Source of the DNA: Ruminococcus sp. AM36-2AA
GTDB lineage: Bacteria; Bacillota; Clostridia; Lachnospirales; Lachnospiraceae
Direction of reading: 5' to 3'
NCBI RefSeq assembly: GCF_003461955.1
Contig: NZ_QTYB01000001.1
Coordinates: 178,332-242,331, forward strand
Length of the DNA stretch: 64,000 nt
Below are positions 35,740-44,743 of this stretch, piece after piece. Position 1 is the first letter of the stretch, and each line of letters starts with the position of its first letter. The position numbers were made by a program, and so were the translations under genes. Under the pieces are notes generated by a model. It was not told the DNA's origin and did not search any database. It saw only the letters and a program-made list of their open reading frames with translations.

Positions 35740-35906
35740 TTCATTGAATACTGCATCAGCTCATAATGAAGCTCACAGCCCTCATAGATTTCTGCCGGAA
35801 GTAATGCTCTGGCAACTACTTTCAGTTCCTCCTCCGGCTGATCCACACGCTTCAAATGTGCATAATCTCCGTCAATCTGTTCCACAATATAATCACATAC
35901 TAACAT
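35736..35906 (-). CDS. Small DUF3006-like protein
   Basis: 56 residues from ATG 35906 (MLVCDYIVEQIDGDYAHLKR), after a GAGAGGACAA ribosome binding site. The pattern VCDYIVEQIDGDYAHL then ALLPAEIYEGCEL resembles DUF3006, small beta-rich proteins of unknown function. It overlaps the LacI regulator by ATGA, so the two are co-translated. Confidence 0.7.
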   Translation of the reverse strand: MLVCDYIVEQIDGDYAHLKRVDQPEEELKVVARALLPAEIYEGCELHYELMQYSMK

Positions 35907-35998
35907 TTTTTGTCCTCTCTCTTTTCTTTTTTGCTCATACTTCAATAACCTGTATAAGCGCAATTCGTTTCTCTGACTGCTTATTCACGAACGCATCT

Positions 35999-36030
35999 AA
36001 AAACAGGCTACAGCAAATGCTGCAGCCTGT
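35999..36030 (-). terminator. Intrinsic terminator of the EF-G paralogue gene
   Basis: ACAGGCTGCAGCA pairs with TGCTGTAGCCTGT on the minus strand, followed by TTTTT. Confidence 0.85.
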
Positions 36031-36065
36031 CAACTCTTTATTCTGCCCTCAAAAAATATCTCTGT

Positions 36066-38156
36066 TTATTCGTCAGCACCGTCAACCTTGCTTGCGCGTG
36101 CCGCGATCTCTTTCTCCTGGATATCATTAGGAGCCTGCTCATAGCGTGCAAATTCATAGGAGAAATCTCCGCTTCCACCGGTCATGGAACGAAGGACAGT
36201 GGAATAACCATAGATTTCAAGAAGCGGAACATCTGCCTCAATGATGGTATTTCCTTCGTGGTCCGGATTCATTCCGAGAACACGACCACGTCTCTTGTTC
36301 AGATCTCCCATAACATCACCGGTATATTTATCCGGAACTGTAACCTTCATGGAGATGATCGGCTCAAGAAGTACAGGAGAAGCCTCCATAAAGCCCTTCT
36401 TGAAGGCAAGGATCGTTGCCATCTTAAATGCCATCTCAGAAGAATCTACCGGATGATAAGATCCATCATAAAGGGTTGCTTTCACACCAACTACCGGATA
36501 TGCAGCCAGAGGGCCTTTCAGAACGCATTCCTGAAGACCTTTTTCAACTGCAGGGAAGTAGTTCTTCGGAACTGCACCACCTACAACTACCTGCTCAAAT
36601 ACATAAGGTGTCTCCAGATCGCCAGATGGCTCAAAGCGCATCTTAACGTGGCCATACTGTCCGTGTCCGCCGGACTGTTTCTTATGTTTGCCTTCTACAT
36701 CTGAATTCTTACGGAGTGTTTCACGGAACGGAACCTTCGGTTTGGAAAGCTCCACATCCACTTTATAGCGCTCCTTCAGCTTGCTGACAACGATATCAAG
36801 ATGCTGATCACCCATACCGTAGATCAGGCTCTGACGGTTTGCACTGTCATTGACAACCTTCAGTGTTCTGTCCTCTGTCATCATCTTGGCAAGGGACTGT
36901 GCGATCTTATCCTCGTCGCCCTTTTTCACTGCCTTAAATCTCTTATATGTATATGGTGTGGAAAGTATAGCCTTTGGATAAAGGATCGGATTCGCCTTGG
37001 TTGCAAGGCTGTCACCGGTCTGTACACTGCCAAGCTTGGCAATGGCACCGATATCCCCTGCAAAAAGCTCCGGAACTTCAATCGGTTTGGAACCTTCCAT
37101 GACATAAAGCTTGTTTACACGCTCCTCTGTTCCTTTCTCTACATTAAGAAGTGTATCATCGGATTTCAGCACACCGGAGCATACCTTGATCAGAGAATAT
37201 TTACCAAGGAACGGATCCGCGATGGTCTTAAATACATAGGCGGATTTTGCCTTGGCAAAGTCATAATTGGCCTCAAAGATCTCGTTAGTCTTCTGTGCGA
37301 TACCATTGCAGGAACGTCCGCTTGGGCTTGGGAAGTAACCGCAGATATCATCCAGAAGGTTAGATACACCGCGAAGGTTCACCGGTGATCCCATGCATAC
37401 CGGAACAATACTTCCATCCTGTACATTGGTTGCAATAGCGGCTGAAACCTCTGCTACGGAGAAGGTATCTCCCTCAAAATAACGGTCCATAAACTCTTCA
37501 CTTGTCTCTGCAACAGACTCCATCAGAGTTTCATGATATTTCTCAAGATATTCGGTCAGATAGTCCGGAACCGGGCATTCTTCTTTACCGGCCTTGTCAA
37601 TGTATCTTCTTCCGGCCTGTTTCACAACATTGACATAACCTACAAACTTACCGTCTTCACGGATCGGGAAATGAAGAGGAGCGATCCTCTTGCCATACAG
37701 CTCTGTCAGCTCTTCCACGACCTCACGATAGCTGACATCATCCACGTCCATATCGGTAACAAAGATCATTCGCGGAAGTTTATATTTCTCGCAGAGATTC
37801 CATGCCTTCTGTGTTCCAACCTGAACACCGGCCTTACCGGAAACAACGATGATCGCTGCATCTGCTGCACTGACGGCTTCCTCAACTTCTCCCACAAAAT
37901 CGAAATATCCGGGAGTATCCAGTACATTTACCTTCATCTTATCCCATGGTACCGGAATCAAAGAAGTTGTGATGGAAAAATGTCTCTTTATTTCTTCCTT
38001 GTCATAATCGCTGACAGTATTGCCATCCTCAACACGTCCGAGTCTGTTTGTCATACCTGCCAGATAAGCCATTGCCTCAGCCAGTGTTGTTTTACCTGCG
38101 CCACCATGACCTAATAGGACTACATTTCTGATTCGGTCTGTTCTGAAAACGTCCAT
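36066..38156 (-). CDS. Elongation factor G paralogue (EF-G-like GTPase)
   Basis: 696 residues from ATG 38156 (GGGAGG ribosome binding site). All five EF-G domains are present: P-loop GHGGAGKTT (16-24), G3 DTPGYFDF (80-87), and the domain IV segment KKQSGGHGQYGHVKMRF. Two features depart from true EF-G: the catalytic His of DTPGH is Tyr (Y84), and the NKxD motif is TDMD (134-137). It is clearly not the str-operon fusA. A translation or ribosome-related role is likely; whether it hydrolyses GTP in the usual way is doubtful. Monocistronic. Confidence 0.88.
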   Translation of the reverse strand: MDVFRTDRIRNVVLLGHGGAGKTTLAEAMAYLAGMTNRLGRVEDGNTVSDYDKEEIKRHFSITTSLIPVPWDKMKVNVLDTPGYFDFVGEVEEAVSAADAAIIVVSGKAGVQVGTQKAWNLCEKYKLPRMIFVTDMDVDDVSYREVVEELTELYGKRIAPLHFPIREDGKFVGYVNVVKQAGRRYIDKAGKEECPVPDYLTEYLEKYHETLMESVAETSEEFMDRYFEGDTFSVAEVSAAIATNVQDGSIVPVCMGSPVNLRGVSNLLDDICGYFPSPSGRSCNGIAQKTNEIFEANYDFAKAKSAYVFKTIADPFLGKYSLIKVCSGVLKSDDTLLNVEKGTEERVNKLYVMEGSKPIEVPELFAGDIGAIAKLGSVQTGDSLATKANPILYPKAILSTPYTYKRFKAVKKGDEDKIAQSLAKMMTEDRTLKVVNDSANRQSLIYGMGDQHLDIVVSKLKERYKVDVELSKPKVPFRETLRKNSDVEGKHKKQSGGHGQYGHVKMRFEPSGDLETPYVFEQVVVGGAVPKNYFPAVEKGLQECVLKGPLAAYPVVGVKATLYDGSYHPVDSSEMAFKMATILAFKKGFMEASPVLLEPIISMKVTVPDKYTGDVMGDLNKRRGRVLGMNPDHEGNTIIEADVPLLEIYGYSTVLRSMTGGSGDFSYEFARYEQAPNDIQEKEIAARASKVDGADE

Positions 38157-38319
38157 ATGTAATACCTCCCTGTTTGTCTTACTTAATATGTTCACATTTT
38201 ACTAAATTTCCATGCAAATTTCAAGTATTTTATTCAATTTTGACAACTTTTTTTCAGAAAGTTTTTAGTTATACCGTCAATTCGTTGTAGTACATGGCGA
38301 AAGTATCTGATTTTTACAT

Positions 38320-38392
38320 AAAAAAATCCCGAAAGAATCCGGATATGTTTTCTCAGCATTTTGCAAAATCAGGTATTCTTTCAGGATTTTTT
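38320..38392. terminator. Terminator between the PHP phosphatase and EF-G paralogue genes
   Basis: AAAAAATCC-GAAAGAATC faces ATTCTTTC-GGATTTTTT with flanking A and T runs; on the minus strand it terminates the PHP gene. The rest of the 38157-38452 gap holds nothing recognised. Confidence 0.8.
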
Positions 38393-38452
38393 CTATTTTT
38401 CTGTATCTTCTATATCTTTTAAGAGAAAAGCCTGTACATTCTGTCCCCCCTG

Positions 38453-39175
38453 TCAGAATGTACGGTTTACATATTTTTTCACGGCATCCACGGAACGGTT
38501 CAGTACCAGATCTTCCGGAAAATCCAGTTTTGTCAGAAGGGCTCTGGCAAGGTCAAATTCTCCGATCAGAAGATCAAAATGGGCATCGCTGTCCATAACC
38601 ACAGGTACCTGATATTTTTTGCAGTAATTCAGCATAATGGTATCGTTCTCTACCGCATTCTCACGGGTACAGTCCGGGTCCATGGAGTGATTATTAAGCT
38701 CCAGAACTTTACCATATTCTTTTGCCCCCTGTACAAGCGCCTCATAGTCGATATCGTATCTTCCGTCATCCGGATGTCCGATGATATTGACATACGGATT
38801 TTTCATAACATTAAGATAGGCTTCTGTATTCTCCTGTCTGCTGCCCGGTTTGATACATGGCACATGAAGGCTTGCAATGACCACGTCCAGCTTTTCCAGG
38901 GTTTTCTGAGCCAGATCCACCGTTCCTGCAGCATCCAGGATATTTACCTCTGATCCCAGAAGCAGCTGGATTCCGTACATTTCACGGGGCACTACTTTTA
39001 TATTCTGAAAATAGAACTTGTGGCAGGTTCCGGGCATCTTCGGTGCATGTTCTGTGATTCCCAGAAGCTCAAGCCCCTTATCGGAAGCTGCTTTCGCCAT
39101 CTCGCGAAGCGTACAGTATGCATGTCCGCTGGCTACAGTATGTGTGTGCAGATCCATTACTGACTGATATTTCAT
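38453..39175 (-). CDS. PHP-domain phosphatase (YcdX type)
   Basis: 240 residues. MDLHTHTVASGHAYCTLRE holds the first metal-binding His residues, then TEHAPKM, IASLHVPC, IGHPDDGRYD and MDSDAHFD complete the trinuclear metal site. YcdX-type enzymes are Zn-dependent phosphoesterases. Substrate unknown. GAGGAGAA ribosome binding site; monocistronic, followed by a terminator. Confidence 0.9.
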   Translation of the reverse strand: MKYQSVMDLHTHTVASGHAYCTLREMAKAASDKGLELLGITEHAPKMPGTCHKFYFQNIKVVPREMYGIQLLLGSEVNILDAAGTVDLAQKTLEKLDVVIASLHVPCIKPGSRQENTEAYLNVMKNPYVNIIGHPDDGRYDIDYEALVQGAKEYGKVLELNNHSMDPDCTRENAVENDTIMLNYCKKYQVPVVMDSDAHFDLLIGEFDLARALLTKLDFPEDLVLNRSVDAVKKYVNRTF

Positions 39176-39291
39176 AATAAATTCTCCTCTGTACCCTACA
39201 TTATTTTTTCTTATTATACGTCCGAAATCCCTGATTTCTCAAGTCTTTTTATATTACTGTCCAATTATTTTTACTGTTCATTGGTAATATT

Positions 39292-39321
39292 CCCGTTTCG
39301 GGCTACGACAACCGAATTCGG
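39292..39321. promoter_or_regulatory. Two CCG/CGG dyads upstream of tyrA
   Basis: CCCGTTTCGGG (39292-39302) and CCGAATTCGG (39312-39321) are palindromes centred about two helical turns apart, 69-98 bp upstream of the tyrA -35 box. They are GC-rich in an otherwise AT-rich 308-bp gap and could bind a regulator. Nothing else was recognised in that gap apart from the promoter. Confidence 0.4.
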
Positions 39322-39389
39322 GCAAAATATACCGCAAAATGGAACGTGCAGATTGTGGGAATGCTTTTTCAAACACGTTCTAACATTTG

Positions 39390-39418
39390 TTGACATTTTT
39401 CGTACTTTCTTTTACAAT
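39390..39418 (+). promoter_or_regulatory. Sigma-A promoter of tyrA-aroA
   Basis: TTGACA, 17 bp, TACAAT, with a leader of about 60 bases before ATG 39484. Confidence 0.85.
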
Positions 39419-39483
39419 ATAGTCGTGATTTACACTATTAAAGAATAAAAGTAAAATGTAACCGGAAAGGACTCTGAAGTACT

Positions 39484-40575
39484 ATGAAAACCATAGGTTT
39501 TATCGGCCTTGGGCTGATCGGCGGCTCCATTGCCAGAACCATACGAAAATTTCACCCGGATTATCGCCTGCTTGCCTTTGACAAAGACAGAGACGCTCTG
39601 GCAGAGGCAGTCAGTTTAAATGTGATCGACGGGATCTGCGATATTGAAGATGAGCGATTATACAACTGCGATTATCTTTTTCTCTGTGCCCCTGTAGAAT
39701 TCAATGTGGAGTACATGGAAAAGATCAAGGATTCTCTTGGAGAAAACTGCATTCTCACCGATGTGGGAAGTGTAAAAAGTATCATCCACGAAAAGGTAAC
39801 CGAACTTGGACTCGAGGGAAAATTTATCGGCGGCCATCCAATGGCAGGCTCCGAGCGCAGCGGTTTTTCCAATTCCAGTGATCATCTCCTGGAAAATGCT
39901 TACTATATCGTTACTCCCGGAGGAGAAGTTGCTCTGGATCGGATTTCCGATTTTACGGAACTGGTTTCCTCTCTTGGTGCGATCCCTCTTGTTCTCACTG
40001 CGGAAGAACATGATTTCATCACGGCAGGAGTCAGCCACCTCCCTCATATCGTGGCTTCCGCTCTTGTCAATCTTGTAAACCTTCTAGACAACGATGCCCA
40101 GTATATGAAAATGATCGCAGCCGGTGGTTTCCGTGATATCACACGTATCGCTTCTTCTTCACCAGTTATGTGGGAGCAAATCTGCCTGGAAAACCAGAAA
40201 AATATTTCCACAGTTCTGGACGAATTTATCCGTATGCTGATCCAGATCCGCTGTTCCATTGATAACAAAGAAGCCGACAATATTTTTGACATGTTCGCAA
40301 GTTCCAAGGATTACCGTGATTCCATTGACATTGTAGATAACAGCCTGATCCCCCGCTCCTATGTTCTTTACATTGATGTGGCAGATGAGGCCGGTGCCAT
40401 TGCAACTATCGCAACCATTCTTGCAACAGAAAAGGTCAGCATCAAAAATATCGGCATCATCCACAACCGTGAATTTGAAGATGGCGTTCTGAAGATCGAA
40501 TTTTATACAGATGCAGCCCTGGAGCAGGCCAAAGTGCTTCTTACCAAACGTAATTACAAAATCTGTGAACGCTGA
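39484..40575 (+). CDS. tyrA: Prephenate dehydrogenase with ACT domain
   Basis: 363 residues. N-terminal NAD(P) dinucleotide fold (TIGFIGLGLIGGSIARTIR), the catalytic segment TDVGSVKSIIHEKV and GGHPMAGSERSGF, SHLPHIVASALVN, and a C-terminal ACT domain (YVLYIDVADEAGAIATIATIL) that usually gives tyrosine feedback. It makes 4-hydroxyphenylpyruvate for tyrosine synthesis. It is 23 bp ahead of aroA, forming a small aromatic operon. Confidence 0.95.
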   Translation: MKTIGFIGLGLIGGSIARTIRKFHPDYRLLAFDKDRDALAEAVSLNVIDGICDIEDERLYNCDYLFLCAPVEFNVEYMEKIKDSLGENCILTDVGSVKSIIHEKVTELGLEGKFIGGHPMAGSERSGFSNSSDHLLENAYYIVTPGGEVALDRISDFTELVSSLGAIPLVLTAEEHDFITAGVSHLPHIVASALVNLVNLLDNDAQYMKMIAAGGFRDITRIASSSPVMWEQICLENQKNISTVLDEFIRMLIQIRCSIDNKEADNIFDMFASSKDYRDSIDIVDNSLIPRSYVLYIDVADEAGAIATIATILATEKVSIKNIGIIHNREFEDGVLKIEFYTDAALEQAKVLLTKRNYKICER

Positions 40576-40598
40576 TATATATAAATGAGGTATTTATT

Positions 40599-41873
40599 AT
40601 GGAAATCAAAAAAGCAAAAAAATTATCCGGTTCTCTTTCTATTCCCGGAGATAAATCCATTTCTCACAGAGCTGTTATGTTCGGCTCTCTCGCAGAAGGC
40701 ACTACCAGGATCTCAAACTTTCTGGAAGGTGCCGACTGCCTCTCCACCATTTCCTGTTTCCGGAAAATGGGCATTAACATAGAAAATACCAAAGGCGAGA
40801 TCCTGGTTCACGGAAAAGGCCTCCACGGTCTCAGCACTCCAGCAGAGACTCTTGATGTAGGCAACAGCGGTACTACCACCCGCCTCATCTCCGGAATCTT
40901 GGCAGGACAGGATTTTGTATCAGAGCTTACCGGCGATGCTTCCATCCAGAAACGCCCCATGAAACGGATCATGACTCCGCTTTCCCAGATGGGGGCAGAT
41001 ATCATCAGCCTTGGCGGAAACGGATGTGCACCGCTTAAGATCTCCGGAAAAAAACTCCATGCCATCCACTACAATTCTCCGGTAGCGTCTGCCCAGGTAA
41101 AATCCTGTGTACTCCTTGCCGGAATGTATTCGGACGGCATTACCTGTGTAACAGAGCCGGTTCTCTCCAGAAATCACACGGAGATCATGCTGAATTACTT
41201 TGGCGCTGATGTAACATCAGAAGGAACAACTGCATTCATCAAGCCAGATCCTTCTCTTTACGGACGTGAGATCCTGGTTCCGGGCGATATCTCTTCCGCT
41301 GCTTATTTTATCGCAGCTGGCCTTCTTGTTCCCAACAGCGAGATCCTTCTGAAAAATGTGGGGATCAACCCGACCCGTGACGGTATCCTCCGTGTATGCA
41401 AAGCCATGGGGGCAGATATCACCCTTCTCAACGAAACCACAGAAGGTGAGCCTACTGCTGATCTTCTGATCCGCTCCTCCGCTCTTCACGGAACCACAGT
41501 AGAAGGTGCCATCATTCCTACTCTGATCGATGAACTTCCGATGATCGCTGTTATGGCAGCTTTTGCAGAAGGAACCACTGTTATCCGGGATGCACAGGAA
41601 CTCCGTGTCAAAGAATCCGACCGTATTCAGGTTATGACCGAAAATCTCCGGAAAATGGGCGCAGATATCCAGGCAACGGAAGACGGCATGATCATCCATG
41701 GCGGAAAACCTCTCCACGGTGCAGAGATCGATTCTCATCTGGATCACCGTGTAGCCATGTCCTTCGCAGTAGCAGGCCTTCTCTCAGAAGGAACACTTTC
41801 CATCAAAAATGGTGAATGTGTCAACATCTCCTATCCGGAATTCTATTCCGATCTTTACAGTCTGGCAGAATAA
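40599..41873 (+). CDS. aroA: 3-phosphoshikimate 1-carboxyvinyltransferase (EPSP synthase)
   Basis: 424 residues. GDKSISHRAVMFGSLAEG binds shikimate-3-phosphate, GNSGTTTRLISGIL and the C-terminal AELRVKESDRIQV-like segment (QELRVKESDRIQVM) are characteristic. Sixth step of the shikimate pathway. GAGG ribosome binding site. Co-transcribed with tyrA and followed by a strong terminator. Confidence 0.97.
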   Translation: MEIKKAKKLSGSLSIPGDKSISHRAVMFGSLAEGTTRISNFLEGADCLSTISCFRKMGINIENTKGEILVHGKGLHGLSTPAETLDVGNSGTTTRLISGILAGQDFVSELTGDASIQKRPMKRIMTPLSQMGADIISLGGNGCAPLKISGKKLHAIHYNSPVASAQVKSCVLLAGMYSDGITCVTEPVLSRNHTEIMLNYFGADVTSEGTTAFIKPDPSLYGREILVPGDISSAAYFIAAGLLVPNSEILLKNVGINPTRDGILRVCKAMGADITLLNETTEGEPTADLLIRSSALHGTTVEGAIIPTLIDELPMIAVMAAFAEGTTVIRDAQELRVKESDRIQVMTENLRKMGADIQATEDGMIIHGGKPLHGAEIDSHLDHRVAMSFAVAGLLSEGTLSIKNGECVNISYPEFYSDLYSLAE

Positions 41874-41888
41874 TTATCAGATATACAG

Positions 41889-41966
41889 ACAGAGAGCATT
41901 TTTATGCATAATTCATTGCATCTGTTCTATCAGATAGCAGTGCATGAAAATGCTCTCTGTTTTTTT
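41889..41966 (+). terminator. Intrinsic terminator of tyrA-aroA
   Basis: ACAGAGAGCATTTT with ATGCA faces TGCAT with AAAATGCTCTCTGT, followed by a T run. Confidence 0.88.
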
Positions 41967-42131
41967 GTATTTTTTTATATTTCGTATATTTTTTATTTAT
42001 TAGTGGTATCATAATTCCAAAATAAAATCATTTTTTTGATAAACTTTATCTATTTTCCCACTTTCCAAATTCCTACTATTATGGTATTATTTATTCGGAA
42101 AATAAAATATTTCCAGAGAGGAGCAACGATT

Positions 42132-43118
42132 ATGAAAATTTTGTTTTATGACACTAAGAGCTACGATAGAGAATTTTTTGAGAAGCTGCTTCCGTCCTAT
42201 CCAGGTATTGAGATTAAATTCATTGAAGCAAATATCCATGAGGAAACTGCAGCTCTTGCCCACGGCTACGACGCTATCTGTGCATTTGTAAATGCAGATC
42301 TTGGCGCACCGGTCATCGAAGAACTTCACCGACAAGGTGTAAAACTGATCCTAATGCGCTGTGCAGGATACAACAACGTTGATCTGGAAACTGCTGCCAG
42401 ATACGAAATCCAGGTGGCACGTGTTCCAGGTTATTCTCCGGAAGCAGTTGCCGAACACGCCATGGCACTTGCCCTTACCGCCAACCGCCACACCCATAAA
42501 GCATATATCAAATGCCGTGAAAACAACTTTGCACTGAACGGTCTCATGGGCGTAAACTTTTATCAGAAAACTGCCGGTATCATCGGTACCGGAAAAATCG
42601 GCCAGGCAATGGCAAAAATCTGCCGTGGCTTCGGTATGAAAGTAATCGCTTATGATCTTTTCCCAAATAAAAATCTTGACTTTCTGGAATATGTTTCACT
42701 GGACGAACTTCTTGCCACCAGCGATCTGATCAGTCTGCACTGCCCGATGACTCCGGAAACAGAGCATCTGATCAACTCCGAAACCATCGCCAAAATGAAA
42801 GATGGCGTGATCCTTGTAAATACTTCCAGAGGTGGACTGATCAAAACGGACGACCTGATCGCAGGTATCCGTGATCATAAATTCTTTGCCGTTGGTCTGG
42901 ATGTTTATGAAGAAGAATCCGCCTATGTATATGAAGATATGTCAAGCAGCATTCTTCCTACTTCCACGATCCAACGTCTTCTGTCCTTCCCGAATGTTAC
43001 AATGACTTCCCATCAGGGATTTTTCACAGTAGAAGCACTGACAAATATTGCTGAAACAACCCTGGAAAATGCAAAAGCGTTTATGGATGGGGATGAAATG
43101 AAAAATCTGGTTCACTGA
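42132..43118 (+). CDS. ldhA: D-lactate dehydrogenase (2-hydroxyacid dehydrogenase)
   Basis: 328 residues from ATG 42132, chosen over an upstream in-frame ATG (42036) because of the GAGAGGAGCAACG ribosome binding site and the normal family N-terminus. NAD-binding GIIGTGKIGQAMA, catalytic Arg in NTSRGGLI, Glu in DVYEEESAYVYED and His in TSHQGFF. It reduces pyruvate to D-lactate with NADH, a fermentative sink. Monocistronic; the upstream region is AT-rich with no Rex site recognised. Confidence 0.94.
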   Translation: MKILFYDTKSYDREFFEKLLPSYPGIEIKFIEANIHEETAALAHGYDAICAFVNADLGAPVIEELHRQGVKLILMRCAGYNNVDLETAARYEIQVARVPGYSPEAVAEHAMALALTANRHTHKAYIKCRENNFALNGLMGVNFYQKTAGIIGTGKIGQAMAKICRGFGMKVIAYDLFPNKNLDFLEYVSLDELLATSDLISLHCPMTPETEHLINSETIAKMKDGVILVNTSRGGLIKTDDLIAGIRDHKFFAVGLDVYEEESAYVYEDMSSSILPTSTIQRLLSFPNVTMTSHQGFFTVEALTNIAETTLENAKAFMDGDEMKNLVH

Positions 43119-43137
43119 TTTCCAGAACCTTTATAGA

Positions 43138-43186
43138 AAAAATGTCCCGGACCATTGCACTTAACGATGATCCGGGACATTTTTGT
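43138..43186 (+). terminator. Intrinsic terminator of ldhA
   Basis: AATGTCCCGGA pairs with TCCGGGACATT, then TTTTTG. The A run on the other side could also serve the converging lipoprotein gene. Confidence 0.92.
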
Positions 43187-43213
43187 CAACTCTTAAATGT
43201 ACACCTGTATTTC

Positions 43214-43723
43214 CTAATAAATTTCCTCAAAAGATTTTCCATCATCTTCTGTATAATATACACGCTTTCCATCCTGTGTATAGATTAATTTCTGTTTTCC
43301 CTCAGGATCCAGACTGCACTGCTGGTAAGTAACACCTTCTTCTACCGGAAGCATACTATCTGCATTCTCATAATTCTCGGGAGTTAAATTCGACGGCGCA
43401 TGGCCATACTCATAAATATACTGGGCAACATCATTTTTGTCCGTATACGTTCCTTTTTCATCCATTTTGTTTTCTGCAGCGTGATCTGTACTTTCTGTGC
43501 TGTCTTTCTCTGAAGAATCCTGCGCCTGCTCCATCTCCTCTTCATCCATCGCAGTCATTTCATCATCACTGTCCTCATCCATGGCTTTTAATTCATCGTC
43601 TGTCAACGGCTCCATATCATTCTCAAAAGCAGCTTCATCATACGTCTGCTTCTCCTTACAGCCACCCAGCATCAGAATCGCAGCACCAGTCAGTGCCAAA
43701 AGAAATAATTTAAACTTTCTCAT
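43214..43723 (-). CDS. Acidic lipoprotein of unknown function
   Basis: 169 residues. Signal peptide KFKLFLLALTGAAILML with lipobox LGGC (Cys22), so it is anchored in the outer leaflet of the cell membrane. The mature protein begins with a very acidic, low-complexity region (DSDDEMTAMDEEEMEQAQ) and ends in a short domain with KLIYTQDGKRVYYTEDDG. The ribosome binding site lies inside the 3' end of nfo, so the two genes are translationally linked. Function unknown. Confidence 0.85.
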   Translation of the reverse strand: MRKFKLFLLALTGAAILMLGGCKEKQTYDEAAFENDMEPLTDDELKAMDEDSDDEMTAMDEEEMEQAQDSSEKDSTESTDHAAENKMDEKGTYTDKNDVAQYIYEYGHAPSNLTPENYENADSMLPVEEGVTYQQCSLDPEGKQKLIYTQDGKRVYYTEDDGKSFEEIY

Positions 43724-43726
43724 GAA

Positions 43727-44572
43727 TCAATCTCCTTTCATGGCATATCGTTCTCTCAAAAGTGTAATTTCTCTTTTCCATCCCTCATCATCATTTGGCG
43801 TCTCCAGTATAAAAGGAACTCCCTTAAGTGCCGGATGACACACCACCTCTACAAGCGCATCCAGACCGATTTCTCCTTCGCCGATCTTTGCGTGACGGTC
43901 TTTATGACTTCCCAGTCCATTCATGCTGTCATTAAGATGAACCGCTTTCAGTCTGGTAAGTCCGATCACCTGGTCAAATTCTGTCAGTACTCCATCCAGA
44001 TCATGTACAATGTCATAGCCTCCATCCCAGATGTGACAGGTATCCAGGCAGACCCCCAGTTTGTCTTTTCTCTCCACGCGGTCAATGATCTCTTTCAGTT
44101 CCTGAAACGTTGATCCCACTTCTGATCCCTTGCCGGACATAGTTTCCAGAAGAACTGTGGTACTTTGTTCTTCTGTAAGAACATCATTGAGAATTTCTGC
44201 AATTTTTGCAATTCCAGCTTCTATTCCCTGCCCTACATGGCTTCCGGGATGAAAATTATAATAATTCCCCGGTGTATACTCCATGCGTTTCAGATCATCT
44301 GCCATAATCTCTCTGGCAAAATCCCTCAGATTTTCTTTTGCCGCACAGGCATTCATTGTATATGGCGCATGAGCTACGATCTTACCGAAATGATGCTCTC
44401 TGGCAAGTTCCAGAAACTTTTCCACATCTGCCGGATCAATCTCTTTCGCCTTACCGCCTCTTGGATTTCTGGTAAAAAATGCGAACGTATTTCCTCCGTT
44501 TTTTACCATCTGACGTCCCATGGCTGCATAGCCTTTGGATGAACTTGTATGATTTCCGATATATAATACCAT
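43727..44572 (-). CDS. nfo: Endonuclease IV
   Basis: 281 residues, AP endonuclease family 2 TIM barrel binding three Zn ions. Visible metal-site segments: [53 protein letters not shown] and ILETPND. It cleaves 5' of abasic sites in base excision repair. Length normal. Start [10 protein letters not shown] at 44572. Confidence 0.95.
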   Translation of the reverse strand: MVLYIGNHTSSSKGYAAMGRQMVKNGGNTFAFFTRNPRGGKAKEIDPADVEKFLELAREHHFGKIVAHAPYTMNACAAKENLRDFAREIMADDLKRMEYTPGNYYNFHPGSHVGQGIEAGIAKIAEILNDVLTEEQSTTVLLETMSGKGSEVGSTFQELKEIIDRVERKDKLGVCLDTCHIWDGGYDIVHDLDGVLTEFDQVIGLTRLKAVHLNDSMNGLGSHKDRHAKIGEGEIGLDALVEVVCHPALKGVPFILETPNDDEGWKREITLLRERYAMKGD

Positions 44573-44682
44573 TTTTTTCTGATCTCCCTGTATTTTTTAT
44601 TTACAGCAGCTTAAAGCCACAATTGTGTTGCCTTGTCCATTATAGCAAAAACTCTTTTTTCTGCAAAGTCCGGTATTCATTC

Positions 44683-44711
44683 TTTACATTACTTCCAATT
44701 CTTCCTATAAT
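44683..44711 (+). promoter_or_regulatory. Sigma-A promoter of the CapA-like gene
   Basis: TTTACA, 17 bp, TATAAT, about 26 bases before the ribosome binding site/start region. Confidence 0.8.
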
Positions 44712-44743
44712 AAATGTATCTTTACATATGAAGGAGAAAAAGT

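Noticed and set aside
42036-42131. N-terminal extension of the D-lactate dehydrogenase
   Set aside because: The upstream segment is AT-rich promoter sequence; ATG 42132 has the ribosome binding site.
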